64,000 bases of DNA from Clostridium lacusfryxellense (GTDB lineage: Bacteria > Bacillota > Clostridia > Clostridiales > Clostridiaceae): contig NZ_JAHLEB010000008.1 of the NCBI RefSeq assembly GCF_018861735.1, positions 62,001-126,000 on the forward strand. Direction: 5' to 3'. Made by a program: the position numbers and the translations under genes. Position 1 is the stretch's first letter. Each line of letters begins with the position of its first letter. The notes under the pieces are model-generated. The model searched no databases. It was not told the origin of the DNA and saw nothing but the letters and a program-made list of their open reading frames with translations. This document shows, piece by piece, positions 18,969 to 28,215 of this stretch.

Positions 18969-19412
18969 ATGAGAATTGGATTTATAATTTCTTTGATTTT
19001 TGCTATTTTAGTCGCTTTATTTGGTATACAAAATTCTTCAGTAATATCCGTTAATTTCTTTTCTACAAAGTTTAATATTTCCTTAGCTCTTGTAATATTT
19101 GTAGCCGCAATTATAGGTGCAATAGTAGTTACTTTATTGGGACTACAAAAGGAATTTAAACTAAGTCGTGATAATAAGCGCATGACAAAAAAATCTAAAA
19201 ATTTCGAAAATGAAATTGAAACATCTAAAAGTGAGATTGTAGACTTAAAAATTGAAAATGAATCTTTAAAAAGCAAAACAGAAGCTTTACAAATTGTTAT
19301 AGAAGCATTAGAAACTAAAAATAAAACCTTTAATGATGAAGTAAGTTCGTTAAATGTTGAAATTAAAAGACTTAACACTAATTTGACAAATGAACCTGAA
19401 TCAATAAATTAA
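18969..19412 (+). CDS. LapA-domain membrane protein with coiled coil
   Basis: A 147-residue protein with two N-terminal membrane segments (about 4-20 and 38-58) joined by a short loop containing FGIQNSSVISVNFF, the pattern of the LapA/DUF1049 domain. The rest is a long charged coiled coil. In enteric bacteria LapA is linked to LPS assembly, which does not apply to a Gram-positive cell; here it is probably a membrane-anchored scaffold. AAAGGAGGC precedes the ATG. It is monocistronic with its own terminator. Confidence 0.75.
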   Translation: MRIGFIISLIFAILVALFGIQNSSVISVNFFSTKFNISLALVIFVAAIIGAIVVTLLGLQKEFKLSRDNKRMTKKSKNFENEIETSKSEIVDLKIENESLKSKTEALQIVIEALETKNKTFNDEVSSLNVEIKRLNTNLTNEPESIN

Positions 19413-19432
19413 AAGTAACTATATGAATTTCA

Positions 19433-19484
19433 AATAAAATGAGCATCAGCAGCTATTTATAGTCACTGGTGCTCATTTTATTAT
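19433..19484 (+). terminator. Terminator of the LapA-domain gene
   Basis: ATAAAATGAGCA(T)CAG pairs with CTG(G)TGCTCATTTTAT around a loop, ending in TTATT. Confidence 0.75.
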
Positions 19485-19600
19485 TTACTAATGTTGCTAA
19501 CATCCATTCACATTATGTCACTTTATTTTATTTAACAACATATTTATATACTTTTAAATTATCTTCTGCGAAGCAACTATATCTAAAAAGGAGAGATATT

Positions 19601-20222
19601 GTGAATTTTCAAGGATTAACCGGTAAAGTGATAACCCCTTTTGATAAATCGCACAAAGTTTTAAGGCTTGAATACAACCTAGCCATTAACAAATTCCCAT
19701 TAGCGATTGTTTATTGTTATAATTATATAGATGTATCCAATGCAATAAAGTGGTGCAATCAAAATTGCATAGAACTTCGCATTCGCACCAGAGGGCATAA
19801 TTATGAGGGCTATTCAACAGACACAGGTGTTTTAGTAATTGATACTTCTTATATGAACAAAATTGATATAGATACAAAGCGCGATATTGCAGTAATCCAA
19901 GCAGGCTCAATGCTGGGGAATATATACTCACAACTGGCTGATAAAGGTTATGCATTCAATGGTGGTACCTGTCCTACAGTTGGAATTTCAGGTTTAGTAT
20001 TAGGTGGCGGAATAGGTTTATCATGTAGAAATTTTGGTTTAGTTACAGACAATCTTTTAGAAATGCAAATAGTATGGTTCATATGTAAATTTTCCTTATG
20101 CTGAGCTCCAAAACTATGGCTACGAATACTATGGTAAAAACTATATTTGTCTTAGAAAAGTAAAAGAAATCTATGATCCAAATAATATATTTAATTTCCA
20201 ACAATCTATAAGACCGTTATAA
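19601..20222 (+). pseudogene. Berberine-bridge-type FAD oxidase, internal deletion
   Basis: The intact family has about 440 residues: an FAD_binding_4 domain then a BBE C-terminal domain. Here the first part starts at GTG 19601 (after AAAGGAGAG) and keeps the FAD region: RTRGHNYEGYS (with the His that can carry FAD), GGTCPTVGISGL and GGGIGL. Near 20072, after EMQIV, the homology stops, and 30 bases later the frame ends. The BBE C-terminus then appears in another frame (GSYVNFPYAELQNYGYEYYG... ending IFNFQQSIRPL, stop at 20222). About 200 codons have been lost and the frame is broken, so it should be inactive. Confidence 0.85.
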
Positions 20223-20234
20223 TCAATTTATATC

Positions 20235-20275
20235 ATAAGAAACCCGTCAACTAAGTAACTCAGCGGGTCTTATTA
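20235..20275 (+). terminator. Probable terminator after the broken oxidase gene
   Basis: ATAAG..ACCCG pairs with CGGGT.CTTAT around a longer loop, ending TTATTA. The stem has an internal mismatch. Confidence 0.45.
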
Positions 20276-20337
20276 CTTATCGGATTTAGATTAACCTAAT
20301 TATTAGCATCAATAATTTAAAACGGGGTGAAAACAAT

Positions 20338-21609
20338 ATGAGATTTACTTATAAGCACACATTATACGCAAGTTATTTAGGTTATATTACCCAAGCAATA
20401 ATTAATAATCTAGCACCTTTGCTCTTTTTAATTCTTCAACAAGAATTTAATATTTCATTAGAAAGCATTGGTATATTAATATCTCTTAATTTTGTAGTTC
20501 AAATCATAACGGATTTGTTATCTGCCAAATTTGTTGATAAAATTGGTTATAGGACATCAATAGTAGGCGCACATGTTCTATGCACGTTAGGGCTAATATC
20601 AATGGGTATTTTGCCATATGTATTTGTAAATCCATATGTGGGACTAGCTATTGCAATTACCATAAATGGCATTGGTGGCGGGCTTATAGAAGTTTTAATA
20701 AGTCCCATTGTACAGTCACTTCCTGGTGATGAGAAAGCTTCTGCCATGAGTATTCTCCATTCTTTTTATTGTTGGGGACAAGTTATAGTTGTTTTGCTAA
20801 CTACTCTCTATTTTTATGCGTTTGGAACTATTAACTGGCTATATATTCCTATTTTATGGTCAATTGTACCCTTATTTAATATGATTCTATTTATTAAGGT
20901 GCCCCTTTCAACAATTGAAGACAATGATGTTATAATTCCCTTTCAAAAACTGTTCACCACCAGAGTATTTGGGTTGTTTATAATTCTTATGATATGTGCA
21001 GGAGCCTCTGAGCAGGCTATGTCTCAGTGGGTATCTTTATTTGCAGAGTCTGGTCTTAAAGTATCTAAAACAATTGGAAATTTATTAGGTCCTTGTTCCT
21101 TTGCAATTTTAATGGGTATAGCAAGAGTTTTCTATGGAATAAAGGGCTCTAAAATCAATATGAAAAAAGCATTAGTATTTAGCAGCATTCTTTGTGTTAT
21201 AAGTTATCTATTAGCAGTGTTTTCAAAGGTTCCACTAGTATCGCTGATTGGATGTTCATTGTGTGGTTTGTCAGTAGGTATCATGTGGCCGGGAGTATTC
21301 AGCTTATGTGCACAGTATTTTCCAAAAGGAGGAACATCAATGTTTGCAATTTTAGCTTTAGCCGGCGATGTCGGATGCACAGCGGGACCAGGTCTTGTTG
21401 GTTTTATATCAAATAGAGTTGAAAACGCTACTATGACTTTATCTAACAATTGGTTTTACAGTACAAGTCTCACAGAAATAGGTTTAAAAACAGGATTACT
21501 ATTTGCTATCGCATTTCCTGTAATTATGTTTTTTAGCGTTATTGTGCTAAGAAAAAATAATGTACAAAAAAGTGATTATGCATCTAGTAGTAATAAATCA
21601 TCTAAATAG
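20338..21609 (+). CDS. MFS transporter, sugar-permease-like
   Basis: A 423-residue transporter with about 12 membrane segments. A GFVDK-like A-loop (SAKFVDKIGYRTS), IGGGLIEVLISPIVQSL in segment 4/5 and the spacing resemble the fucose/other-sugar permease branch of MFS rather than drug exporters. The substrate is unknown. ACGGGGTGAAAACAAT precedes the ATG. It is convergent with the FGGY kinase 28 bases away; they cannot share a transcript, so a joint pathway is only a guess. Confidence 0.8.
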   Translation: MRFTYKHTLYASYLGYITQAIINNLAPLLFLILQQEFNISLESIGILISLNFVVQIITDLLSAKFVDKIGYRTSIVGAHVLCTLGLISMGILPYVFVNPYVGLAIAITINGIGGGLIEVLISPIVQSLPGDEKASAMSILHSFYCWGQVIVVLLTTLYFYAFGTINWLYIPILWSIVPLFNMILFIKVPLSTIEDNDVIIPFQKLFTTRVFGLFIILMICAGASEQAMSQWVSLFAESGLKVSKTIGNLLGPCSFAILMGIARVFYGIKGSKINMKKALVFSSILCVISYLLAVFSKVPLVSLIGCSLCGLSVGIMWPGVFSLCAQYFPKGGTSMFAILALAGDVGCTAGPGLVGFISNRVENATMTLSNNWFYSTSLTEIGLKTGLLFAIAFPVIMFFSVIVLRKNNVQKSDYASSSNKSSK

Positions 21610-21637
21610 TTGATTTAACATGAAAAAGAGCCAATAT

Positions 21638-23008
21638 TTATATATATTTAATCACCTTTTGTACCTCATTAATGCTTTCATAATCACCACTTGCTACTAA
21701 AGAAAATAATGCAACACCATAAGCTGCTTCCTCTTCATGTATAGGAATATTTAGCTTTAAATTAAATAATTCTTCAATTATTCTTTGTAAATGTTTATTC
21801 CTGCGAATTCCATTTCCTGAACCTACCAAAATAGTTGCTTTCGCTTGCTTGATTTCACACATTTTATCATATAAATTAAATAGTTCTCTTGCTATTTCTT
21901 CAAGCATGCCAGTAATCATATTGATGGGCGTAAAATTATGAATATCTATATTACTAATACTACCCCTTTCTTCTGGATTCTCTCTTGTTCCACTGAACCT
22001 TGTGGAAATAATTAATGGACTTTGGCTTGCCTTTCCTTCTGACATGACTTTATCCATAACATCATAAAGAGATGGACAAGCAGTATTAGAATTTAACATC
22101 ATTACTTCTCTAAAGAAAGATTCGAGCATTGCATAAGCTCTACCACCGCATAAGGTCGAACCAACAAAAATAAAATCATCACAAATACTTGGTCTTAGTT
22201 CTATATCCAAACATGATTGATTATCTAAATAACTCAAAACGCCTACTGATACTTGACTCCCTGTTCCAACATTGACAAGTACTGTGTTTTCCATATCTTG
22301 CACTGACCCAAGAACACTAGCTTGGTTATCTCCTATTGCAACGCTGACGGGAATGCTCTCTTTTGTTTTACCAACAATCCCATATCCTATTTTTATTGTT
22401 GGAAATATCTCCTTATAAATGTTTACTTTTTCTAAAACCTTAAAATCAAATCTCTTATTTCTTAAATCAAAACATCCAAGGCTTGCAGCATTTGATGGAG
22501 TCATAACCAAAACTTTTTCATTTGCAATTTTCATAGCAATATAATCACTAATTGTACAAATAGTTGATATACCTTGTGGAACTAAATTATTACACATATT
22601 ATAAAAATGTGTTGTAACTCCATATCCAGAAGCCATATGATACCCAGTTTTCTTAGACAGGTATTGTGCATAAGTATCATCTTTTGTGTATGGTAAATTA
22701 CCTCTACCATCTTGCCATGTGTATAGTGGACTAATAGCATTGCCTTCTTTGTTGACGTACAAAATACCATGCATTTGACCAGTAACACCAATACAATTTA
22801 TATTTCCATAAGTCTTTATAAATTGTTGTATTATTGTAGTTACCTTATTTAATATTAGATCCACACTTTGTATTTTTTCATAATCATATTCACTTGATAT
22901 AAAAGTATCATTAGCAACTGTTCTACTTTCTAAAACGCCCCCAGTTTCCCCATCTAAAATAACGACACAAATAGTGGTTGTTCCAATATCTACTCCTATT
23001 GCCCTCAT
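21638..23008 (-). CDS. FGGY-family sugar kinase, sedoheptulokinase-like
   Basis: A 456-residue ASKHA-fold kinase that should phosphorylate a sugar or polyol with ATP. It has the N-terminal phosphate loop GVDIGTTTICVVI, GVTGQMHG near residue 83 and WQDGRG shortly after, both typical of the FGGY family. The second ATP-binding half includes VNVGTGSQVS and LVGSGNGIRRN near the C-terminus. Sequence features lean to the sedoheptulokinase branch. AAGGAGGATTAAAT precedes the ATG. No aldolase or transketolase gene is adjacent to fix the pathway. Confidence 0.8.
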   Translation of the reverse strand: MRAIGVDIGTTTICVVILDGETGGVLESRTVANDTFISSEYDYEKIQSVDLILNKVTTIIQQFIKTYGNINCIGVTGQMHGILYVNKEGNAISPLYTWQDGRGNLPYTKDDTYAQYLSKKTGYHMASGYGVTTHFYNMCNNLVPQGISTICTISDYIAMKIANEKVLVMTPSNAASLGCFDLRNKRFDFKVLEKVNIYKEIFPTIKIGYGIVGKTKESIPVSVAIGDNQASVLGSVQDMENTVLVNVGTGSQVSVGVLSYLDNQSCLDIELRPSICDDFIFVGSTLCGGRAYAMLESFFREVMMLNSNTACPSLYDVMDKVMSEGKASQSPLIISTRFSGTRENPEERGSISNIDIHNFTPINMITGMLEEIARELFNLYDKMCEIKQAKATILVGSGNGIRRNKHLQRIIEELFNLKLNIPIHEEEAAYGVALFSLVASGDYESINEVQKVIKYI

Positions 23009-23189
23009 ATTTAATCCTCCTTTAATACCAATGCATCCTCACAATCATCTAAATAATCTATATTTCCTTTTACTATCGTTATTTCCATACAACACCTCTA
23101 CCTCAGATTTGATTAAATACAATTATTACGCTACATAGTATATTGCACTTAATTATATCATATCTTTATATTTTGACACTTTGACATTG

Positions 23190-23218
23190 TTGAAATAGAA
23201 ACAAATTTTTGATATAAT
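23190..23218 (+). promoter_or_regulatory. Promoter left in front of a gene remnant
   Basis: TTGAAA (23190-23195), 17-base spacer, TATAAT (23213-23218). It precedes GGATAGGAGG and an ATG at 23252. No intact gene follows. Confidence 0.6.
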
Positions 23219-23251
23219 ATTGTTAATACGGTAGCGGATAGGAGGCTGGCC

Positions 23252-23457
23252 ATGAACAAAGAAGAACAGGTCATAAAGGGTTTCAGTTTCAGGCGTATTA
23301 TGATTATACGAAAAAAATGTTTCAGATGCTGGAATTTGATGTTAAAGACGTAGTTGTAATTACCGGTATGAGAAATGGACCGGCGCATGAAAGAAAAGAT
23401 CTGCATACCGGCATGAAGGATATCGGTTCGTCATTGATTTTGGATAAAATCCGTTGA
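23252..23457 (+). pseudogene. Remnant of a flavodoxin / NADPH-FMN-reductase-like gene
   Basis: A 206-base coding remnant. A good ribosome site and ATG open a frame of 33 codons (MNKEEQVIKG...), which ends at 23353. In the frame one base over, a stretch of about 55 residues reads like the C-terminus of a flavodoxin-family oxidoreductase: YDYTKKMFQMLEFDV, then VVVITGMRNGP, AHERKDLH, stop at 23457. At least the first two-thirds of such a protein are missing. The base composition (ACCGGTATG, GGACCGGCGCATG) is richer in G+C than its neighbours, suggesting imported DNA. I am confident it is degraded, less so about the family. Confidence 0.6.
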
Positions 23458-23499
23458 TAACCTCTCCATAATTCTATTACATAATATGAAATTGATTTA

Positions 23500-24325
23500 T
23501 TACATCCTATAATATCTAATCATATCTTCTTGTGAATTTATTCCAAAATTTTGTGGTAATGCTAGCTCCTTTAAATCTTTCCCTATAAATCTACCATTTA
23601 CATAATATTCAACCCCAGCAAAGTCCTCAAACCACATAAGAATTTTATCAATAAACGGAGTTTTAATTTCTGCTATTTCGCAAAAGCTCTTAATAATGCA
23701 TAGTCCAGATGGAAAATCCTCCAAAAAGTATCTTGACTTAAAATCTGGAACGTACCCTTTCGCTGTTAGTATCATTGGAGATTGGATATTCTTAAGCGCA
23801 ATCTTATTGCTGATTTTAGCAGTCATCTTCTCTGCTGTTTGTGCTCCAAAATACTCTTTTACAGAACCAACGCCACGAAGCTCAATTTTATCTAACTTAT
23901 GGCATAATTTCTGAACCTCTTCATCAGTTCCAAGTAGCATTGTCGAAGAGTCATCTGTCCACTGGCTATAAAAATTAACCATTTTATCCCAATAGAATTC
24001 ACCACCACCATTACCTGGCATCAATCCGATCCATGCCCCAGCTTTTATAAAAGGCTTAATCTTTTGAATTACTTCCCTTAAAATATTTGCAGGAAGCGTG
24101 GATATGATAATGTCCGCATCACTAATTACTTCCTCTGGATTACTTGATATTACATCCAATCTTCCTGAGTATTCAAATGTACCATCCCTATCAAAAACCT
24201 CAATAATATTGTTCCATTCATCTGGCCTTGACGTCAACAATCGTACAGAGATATCATCTTTCGCGCCCAATATCTCCAATTACAAGTGTACCTATATTTC
24301 CCCCACCTAAAACACATACATTCAT
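23500..24325 (-). pseudogene. Opine (octopine/nopaline) dehydrogenase family gene with early frameshift
   Basis: Two frames together give a full NAD/NADP octopine/nopaline dehydrogenase-like protein (about 275 residues). The true start is ATG 24325 after AAGGGGGATACAAT and encodes MNVCVLGGGNIGTLVIGDIG, the Rossmann nucleotide-binding motif. That frame stops after 23 codons. The rest (AKDDISVRLLTSRPDEWNN... to residue end at 23500) continues in the next frame, with IISTLPANI and LMPGNGGGEFYW. One extra G in the GGG at about 24266-24268 accounts for the shift. A product started internally (TTG 24279) would lack the nucleotide-binding loop. It sits 27 bases after the APC permease gene in an operon. 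A sequencing error is possible. Confidence 0.8.
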
Positions 24326-24352
24326 ATTGTATCCCCCTTATTTATAATTAGT

Positions 24353-25792
24353 TTAACTCTCTTTCTTAGCTACAATCTCTTTTCTAGCATAATCTTTACC
24401 AAATATAAGGAACTCTCTTTCAGCATTACTAATATCACCATAGGATACCTTTGCCCAAATAGCCAACACTATACCTATAATCATCCATACAAAAACAATT
24501 CCCCATTCATATGGCCACACTAAAGATCCTGGCCCAATAGGTAAATATAAGCTAATAAAAAATAACGAAATGATTACCGCGCCATATCCAACAAATTTCC
24601 CACCTGAAACTTTAAATGGTCGTTCTAGATTTGGCTCCTTTTTCCTTAGACTAATAAATGATACTGACACAAGTAGATAAGCAATTACAGTTCCAAATGC
24701 ACTGGCATCAACAAACCAAACTAACGCGTTCTTTCCCAGTAACGGAGATAAACAACTAATTAAACCAACAAGAAGAATAGCCGCCGTTGGCGAATTATAC
24801 TTTGGATGTAGTTTTGCAAAAACAGCTGGAATCATTTTTGCTCTACCCATTGCAAATAGCACCCTTGTCGCTCCCATAATAAAGCCATTCCAACTCGTAA
24901 GAATACCACACAATGCGCCACCAATTAAAATTTTCCCAAATATAGGTGAGTTAAAAGAAAATGCCATAGCATCTGCCACCGGAACTCCACCTGCTTGTCT
25001 TATTTCCGTGGGTGCCGATATAGAAATACCAACAATCATTAATATGTACCAAGCGGCTGCCATTAAAATTGAAATAATTAAAACATTAGCGATCTGTTTG
25101 AGTGGTATATTCATCTCCTCAGCTGTTTGAGGAATAACATCAAATCCCACATACATAGATGGTGCCATAAGCAAAACAGCAACCAAACCAGATCCACTTG
25201 TAAATAAAGGTACTGCATACTCTGTACTGCCAAATGCAACACCCCCAAACAAAAATAGAAGACCCACGAGTACTAATCCTACTGTACCCATAACTTGAAA
25301 AATAGCAGAATTCTTTGTTCCAAAATAGTTTAATGCAGTAATCACTATTGCACCTGCAATTCCAATTATCGCCCATGAGAAATATACATCATATCCAGCT
25401 ATAGTCCATAGTAGTCCCATCTTTGGTATCGGAAATATATAATCTATCGCCGTAGACATGGAGATTCCTTCCATAGCTGCAACTCCAACATATGCAAATC
25501 CTATGGCCCATGACGTTACCCACGACCAAAAATAATTAAGTCCTCGATAAGCAAAAACCATCTCCCCACCAGCCAGTGGCAATGCAGGTGTTAATTCTGC
25601 ATAAGTCAGCCCAACAAAAATGCACATCACCGCACCAATAAGAAATGCTAATATGGCACCGATTACACCAGCCTCTGACACCCAATTGCCAGTAAGCATT
25701 ACCCAACCCCAACCTATCATAGTCCCAAATGCCATAGCCAATACGTCAACTCTACCTAAAACCTTACTTAAACTTTGTCTTTTATGTTTCAT
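24353..25792 (-). CDS. APC-family amino acid permease
   Basis: A 479-residue transporter with about 12 membrane segments. The first segment carries AFGTMIGWGWVMLTG, the helix-breaking substrate-binding motif of APC permeases; LPLAGGEMVFAYRGL and FGTVIAYLLVS further on also fit. It should import an amino acid or amine. GGGGGAAGGCGA precedes the ATG. It is the first gene of an operon with the opine-dehydrogenase-like gene, so the imported amino acid may be the substrate of that enzyme when intact. Confidence 0.88.
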   Translation of the reverse strand: MKHKRQSLSKVLGRVDVLAMAFGTMIGWGWVMLTGNWVSEAGVIGAILAFLIGAVMCIFVGLTYAELTPALPLAGGEMVFAYRGLNYFWSWVTSWAIGFAYVGVAAMEGISMSTAIDYIFPIPKMGLLWTIAGYDVYFSWAIIGIAGAIVITALNYFGTKNSAIFQVMGTVGLVLVGLLFLFGGVAFGSTEYAVPLFTSGSGLVAVLLMAPSMYVGFDVIPQTAEEMNIPLKQIANVLIISILMAAAWYILMIVGISISAPTEIRQAGGVPVADAMAFSFNSPIFGKILIGGALCGILTSWNGFIMGATRVLFAMGRAKMIPAVFAKLHPKYNSPTAAILLVGLISCLSPLLGKNALVWFVDASAFGTVIAYLLVSVSFISLRKKEPNLERPFKVSGGKFVGYGAVIISLFFISLYLPIGPGSLVWPYEWGIVFVWMIIGIVLAIWAKVSYGDISNAEREFLIFGKDYARKEIVAKKES

Positions 25793-25930
25793 TCGCCTTC
25801 CCCCTAGTTCTTTCTTTTTAAAATTAATATTATTATTTATATTTCTACAAATGTTTTCATATTCCTTTAAAATCCTATTTTTCTAAAATTATCTATAGAT
25901 TCCTTATATGCTTAGCTTTATAAACAAACA

Positions 25931-27187
25931 TTAAAGCATTGCGCTCATCAATGGGTAATCTTCCTCCCCATCTGCCATTCCACCACACATGCTATTTAAT
26001 CCTGAGTGAAGAAAGCAAGACCTAACTACAGCTTTTGATCCATATTTTAATCTTAATTTATCAACTGTATCATTTATCCTTTTATCTTTCTCATAATCAA
26101 AATTGTCTAATAAAGAACACTGATAAAAGTCATTATTACAAAAATCTGTTATATGTATCCCCAAGTGCCTTATTGGATTACCTTTCCAAACATTATCAAA
26201 TAAATAACATGCTATTTCATATATTTTGCGGGTTGAATCAGTTGCTACGACTAATTTCTTTTGACGAGAATAAAATATTAAATCACTCCCCCTAATGCTT
26301 ATACTTATCACATTGCAGCAATTTTGAGAATCTCTTAAACGCATAGCAACTGTTTCACATAAGGATAATATCACTTTATGAGCTGTATTTTTATCCTCTA
26401 CATCAAAAGCGATTGTTGTAGAATTACCTATGCCTTTCATTTTAATATAATTACTCTTTCGTACTTCTGAAAATTCGTTGCCATTTGCATAATTCCAAAT
26501 TACTTGTCCGTGACTCTTTAACTTATTCTTTAAAATTTCCAGATTATAATTTGCGAGTTCCCCAATAGTGTTGATATTTAGGTTATGCAATTTTGGTGAT
26601 GTAGCTCGTCCAACCATAAATAAGTCTTCAACAGGTAGTGGCCACATCTTTTGCTTTATATCACTTGGAAACAAGGTGTGTATTCTATCTGGCTTTTTAA
26701 AATCTGATGCTACCTTTGCTAACAATTTATTGCACGATATTCCTATATTTACTGTAAACCCAAGTTCATTTTTTATCCTATTCTTTATAATTTCAGCTAG
26801 CTCCATATAATCTGGATATAAATGTTCCATATTTGATAAATCAAGAAAACTTTCATCAACTGAGAAACGCTGAATAATAGGAGTGTATTCTAAAAAGATT
26901 TGATGCATAGCTTCACTACACTTCATATATAATGAATATCTTGGAGGTACAATAACAAGGCCAGGACACTTAGCCCTTGCACTATATAGAGTCTCTCCTG
27001 TGTGAATATCAAATTTTTTAGCAGGTATTGATTTAGTTAAGACAATGCCATGCCTGCTTTCTTCATCTCCACCTATTACAGATGGGATTGTTCTAAGATC
27101 TAATTGCTCACCTCGCTGGAGTCTATATGCTGCTTCCCAAGATAGATAAGCACTATTTGCATCTATATGAAATATTAATCTACTCAT
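25931..27187 (-). CDS. dinB: Y-family DNA polymerase IV
   Basis: Error-prone translesion polymerase, about 418 residues. Family motifs: HIDANSAYLSWE at the N-terminus, YSARAKCPGL, and FSVDESFLDLS with the catalytic Asp-Glu pair near residue 105, then helix-hairpin-helix MVGRATSPKLHNLNINTIGEL and the little-finger domain. The start is set at 27187 (MSRLIFHID) because the conserved fold starts there; an ATG at 27199 (MIYN) is closer to AAGGA and cannot be excluded. A perfect LexA box overlaps the promoter, so it is an SOS gene. It is divergent from the Ku-ligase operon. Confidence 0.92.
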   Translation of the reverse strand: MSRLIFHIDANSAYLSWEAAYRLQRGEQLDLRTIPSVIGGDEESRHGIVLTKSIPAKKFDIHTGETLYSARAKCPGLVIVPPRYSLYMKCSEAMHQIFLEYTPIIQRFSVDESFLDLSNMEHLYPDYMELAEIIKNRIKNELGFTVNIGISCNKLLAKVASDFKKPDRIHTLFPSDIKQKMWPLPVEDLFMVGRATSPKLHNLNINTIGELANYNLEILKNKLKSHGQVIWNYANGNEFSEVRKSNYIKMKGIGNSTTIAFDVEDKNTAHKVILSLCETVAMRLRDSQNCCNVISISIRGSDLIFYSRQKKLVVATDSTRKIYEIACYLFDNVWKGNPIRHLGIHITDFCNNDFYQCSLLDNFDYEKDKRINDTVDKLRLKYGSKAVVRSCFLHSGLNSMCGGMADGEEDYPLMSAML

Positions 27188-27232
27188 ATTATAAATCATC
27201 TTCCTTTTTATTAATCTTATTTGCACTTAATA

Positions 27233-27258
27233 GAACATTTGTTCGTATAGTTATTATA
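27233..27258 (-). promoter_or_regulatory. LexA (SOS) box and -10 of dinB
   Basis: GAAC-ATTT-GTTC at 27233-27244, read on the minus strand as CGAACAAATGTTC, matches the Firmicute LexA consensus CGAACRNRYGTTYC. A TATAAT lies 9 bases upstream of it on the minus strand (27253-27258), so the box covers the likely start of transcription. Confidence 0.85.
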
Positions 27259-27402
27259 TACTATTTGGTTACTTTTTAGAAGTAAATATACATATTTTTT
27301 TTTAGTAATTTATGTGTTTTTCTTTATTCTAAAATAAAATCAAAACAAAATAGTAAATAACCTAAGTAATGGTTAAACTATAAAAAAAGTGAGGTGTTAA
27401 AA

Positions 27403-28215
27403 ATGGCTATAGCCCATAAAACAGTAATTTCATTTGGTCTTGTTGCTATACCAATATCCATGTATACCGCAACGCAAGATAACGATATACATTTTAATCA
27501 GTTACATAAAGAAGATAATTCAAGAATTAAATACAAAAAATCCTGTAGTCACTGTGGCAAGGAAATAACAACAAAAGATATTATTAAAGGGTATGAATAC
27601 GATAAAGAACATTATGTGGTCGTTACTGATGACGATTTAGAAAAAATTAAAACTGAAAAAGAAAAAACAATACAGATATTGCATTTTGCACAACTAAATC
27701 AGATCTCCCCAATTTTTTATGACAAAACATATCAGGCTATTCCTGAAGCTGGTGGAGATAAGGCATTTGAACTTTTGAGAGCTGCTCTTATGTCTGAGCA
27801 AAAGATTGCGATTGGCAAAACTGTAATGGGTACTCGAGAGACTTTACTTGCTATAATCCCCCGTGAGGATGGAATATTAATCTCGAAAATGTACTATGAA
27901 GATGAAATTAAAGACCTTCCCAAATCGTATAACAAACCCGAGATAATAGATGCCGAACTTACTATGGCAAAGGCATTAATTAATTCAATGGTTACTCCTT
28001 TTAATCCAGCTGAATATAAAGATGAGTATCAAGTAAAGTTGAGAGAACTCCTTGAAACGAAAATAGCTGGTAAAGATATTGTTGCTTCTAAATCAGAAGA
28101 ACCAAGTAATATCATTAATCTCATGGATGCATTAAAAGCTTCAATTGATCAAAATAAAGCAAAAGCAACTCCAAAACCTAAAGTAAAACGCGAAAAAGTT
28201 CCAAAAGGTGCCTAA
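27403..28215 (+). CDS. ku: Ku protein (bacterial NHEJ)
   Basis: A 270-residue bacterial Ku, the homodimeric ring that binds broken DNA ends. It starts with AHKTVISFGLVAIPISMYTAT, then HKEDNSRIKYKKSC, a Cys pair CSHCGKEI, and DLPKSYNKPEI, all typical of Ku. The C-terminal tail is Lys-rich (KPKVKREKVPK), as in Ku proteins that recruit the ligase. I start at ATG 27403 (MAIAHK), 5-6 bases after GAGGTG; the GTG at 27394 is within that site. Its stop overlaps the ligase start (TAATG), so the two are translated together. Confidence 0.95.
   Translation: MAIAHKTVISFGLVAIPISMYTATQDNDIHFNQLHKEDNSRIKYKKSCSHCGKEITTKDIIKGYEYDKEHYVVVTDDDLEKIKTEKEKTIQILHFAQLNQISPIFYDKTYQAIPEAGGDKAFELLRAALMSEQKIAIGKTVMGTRETLLAIIPREDGILISKMYYEDEIKDLPKSYNKPEIIDAELTMAKALINSMVTPFNPAEYKDEYQVKLRELLETKIAGKDIVASKSEEPSNIINLMDALKASIDQNKAKATPKPKVKREKVPKGA

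Noticed and set aside
18938-19378. 146-codon minus-strand ORF
   Set aside because: Mirror frame of the coiled-coil LapA-domain gene. That gene has the ribosome site, membrane segments and terminator.
23158-23406. 82-codon minus-strand ORF
   Set aside because: It lies antisense to the flavoprotein remnant, has no ribosome site, and its composition reflects the opposite-strand coding signal.
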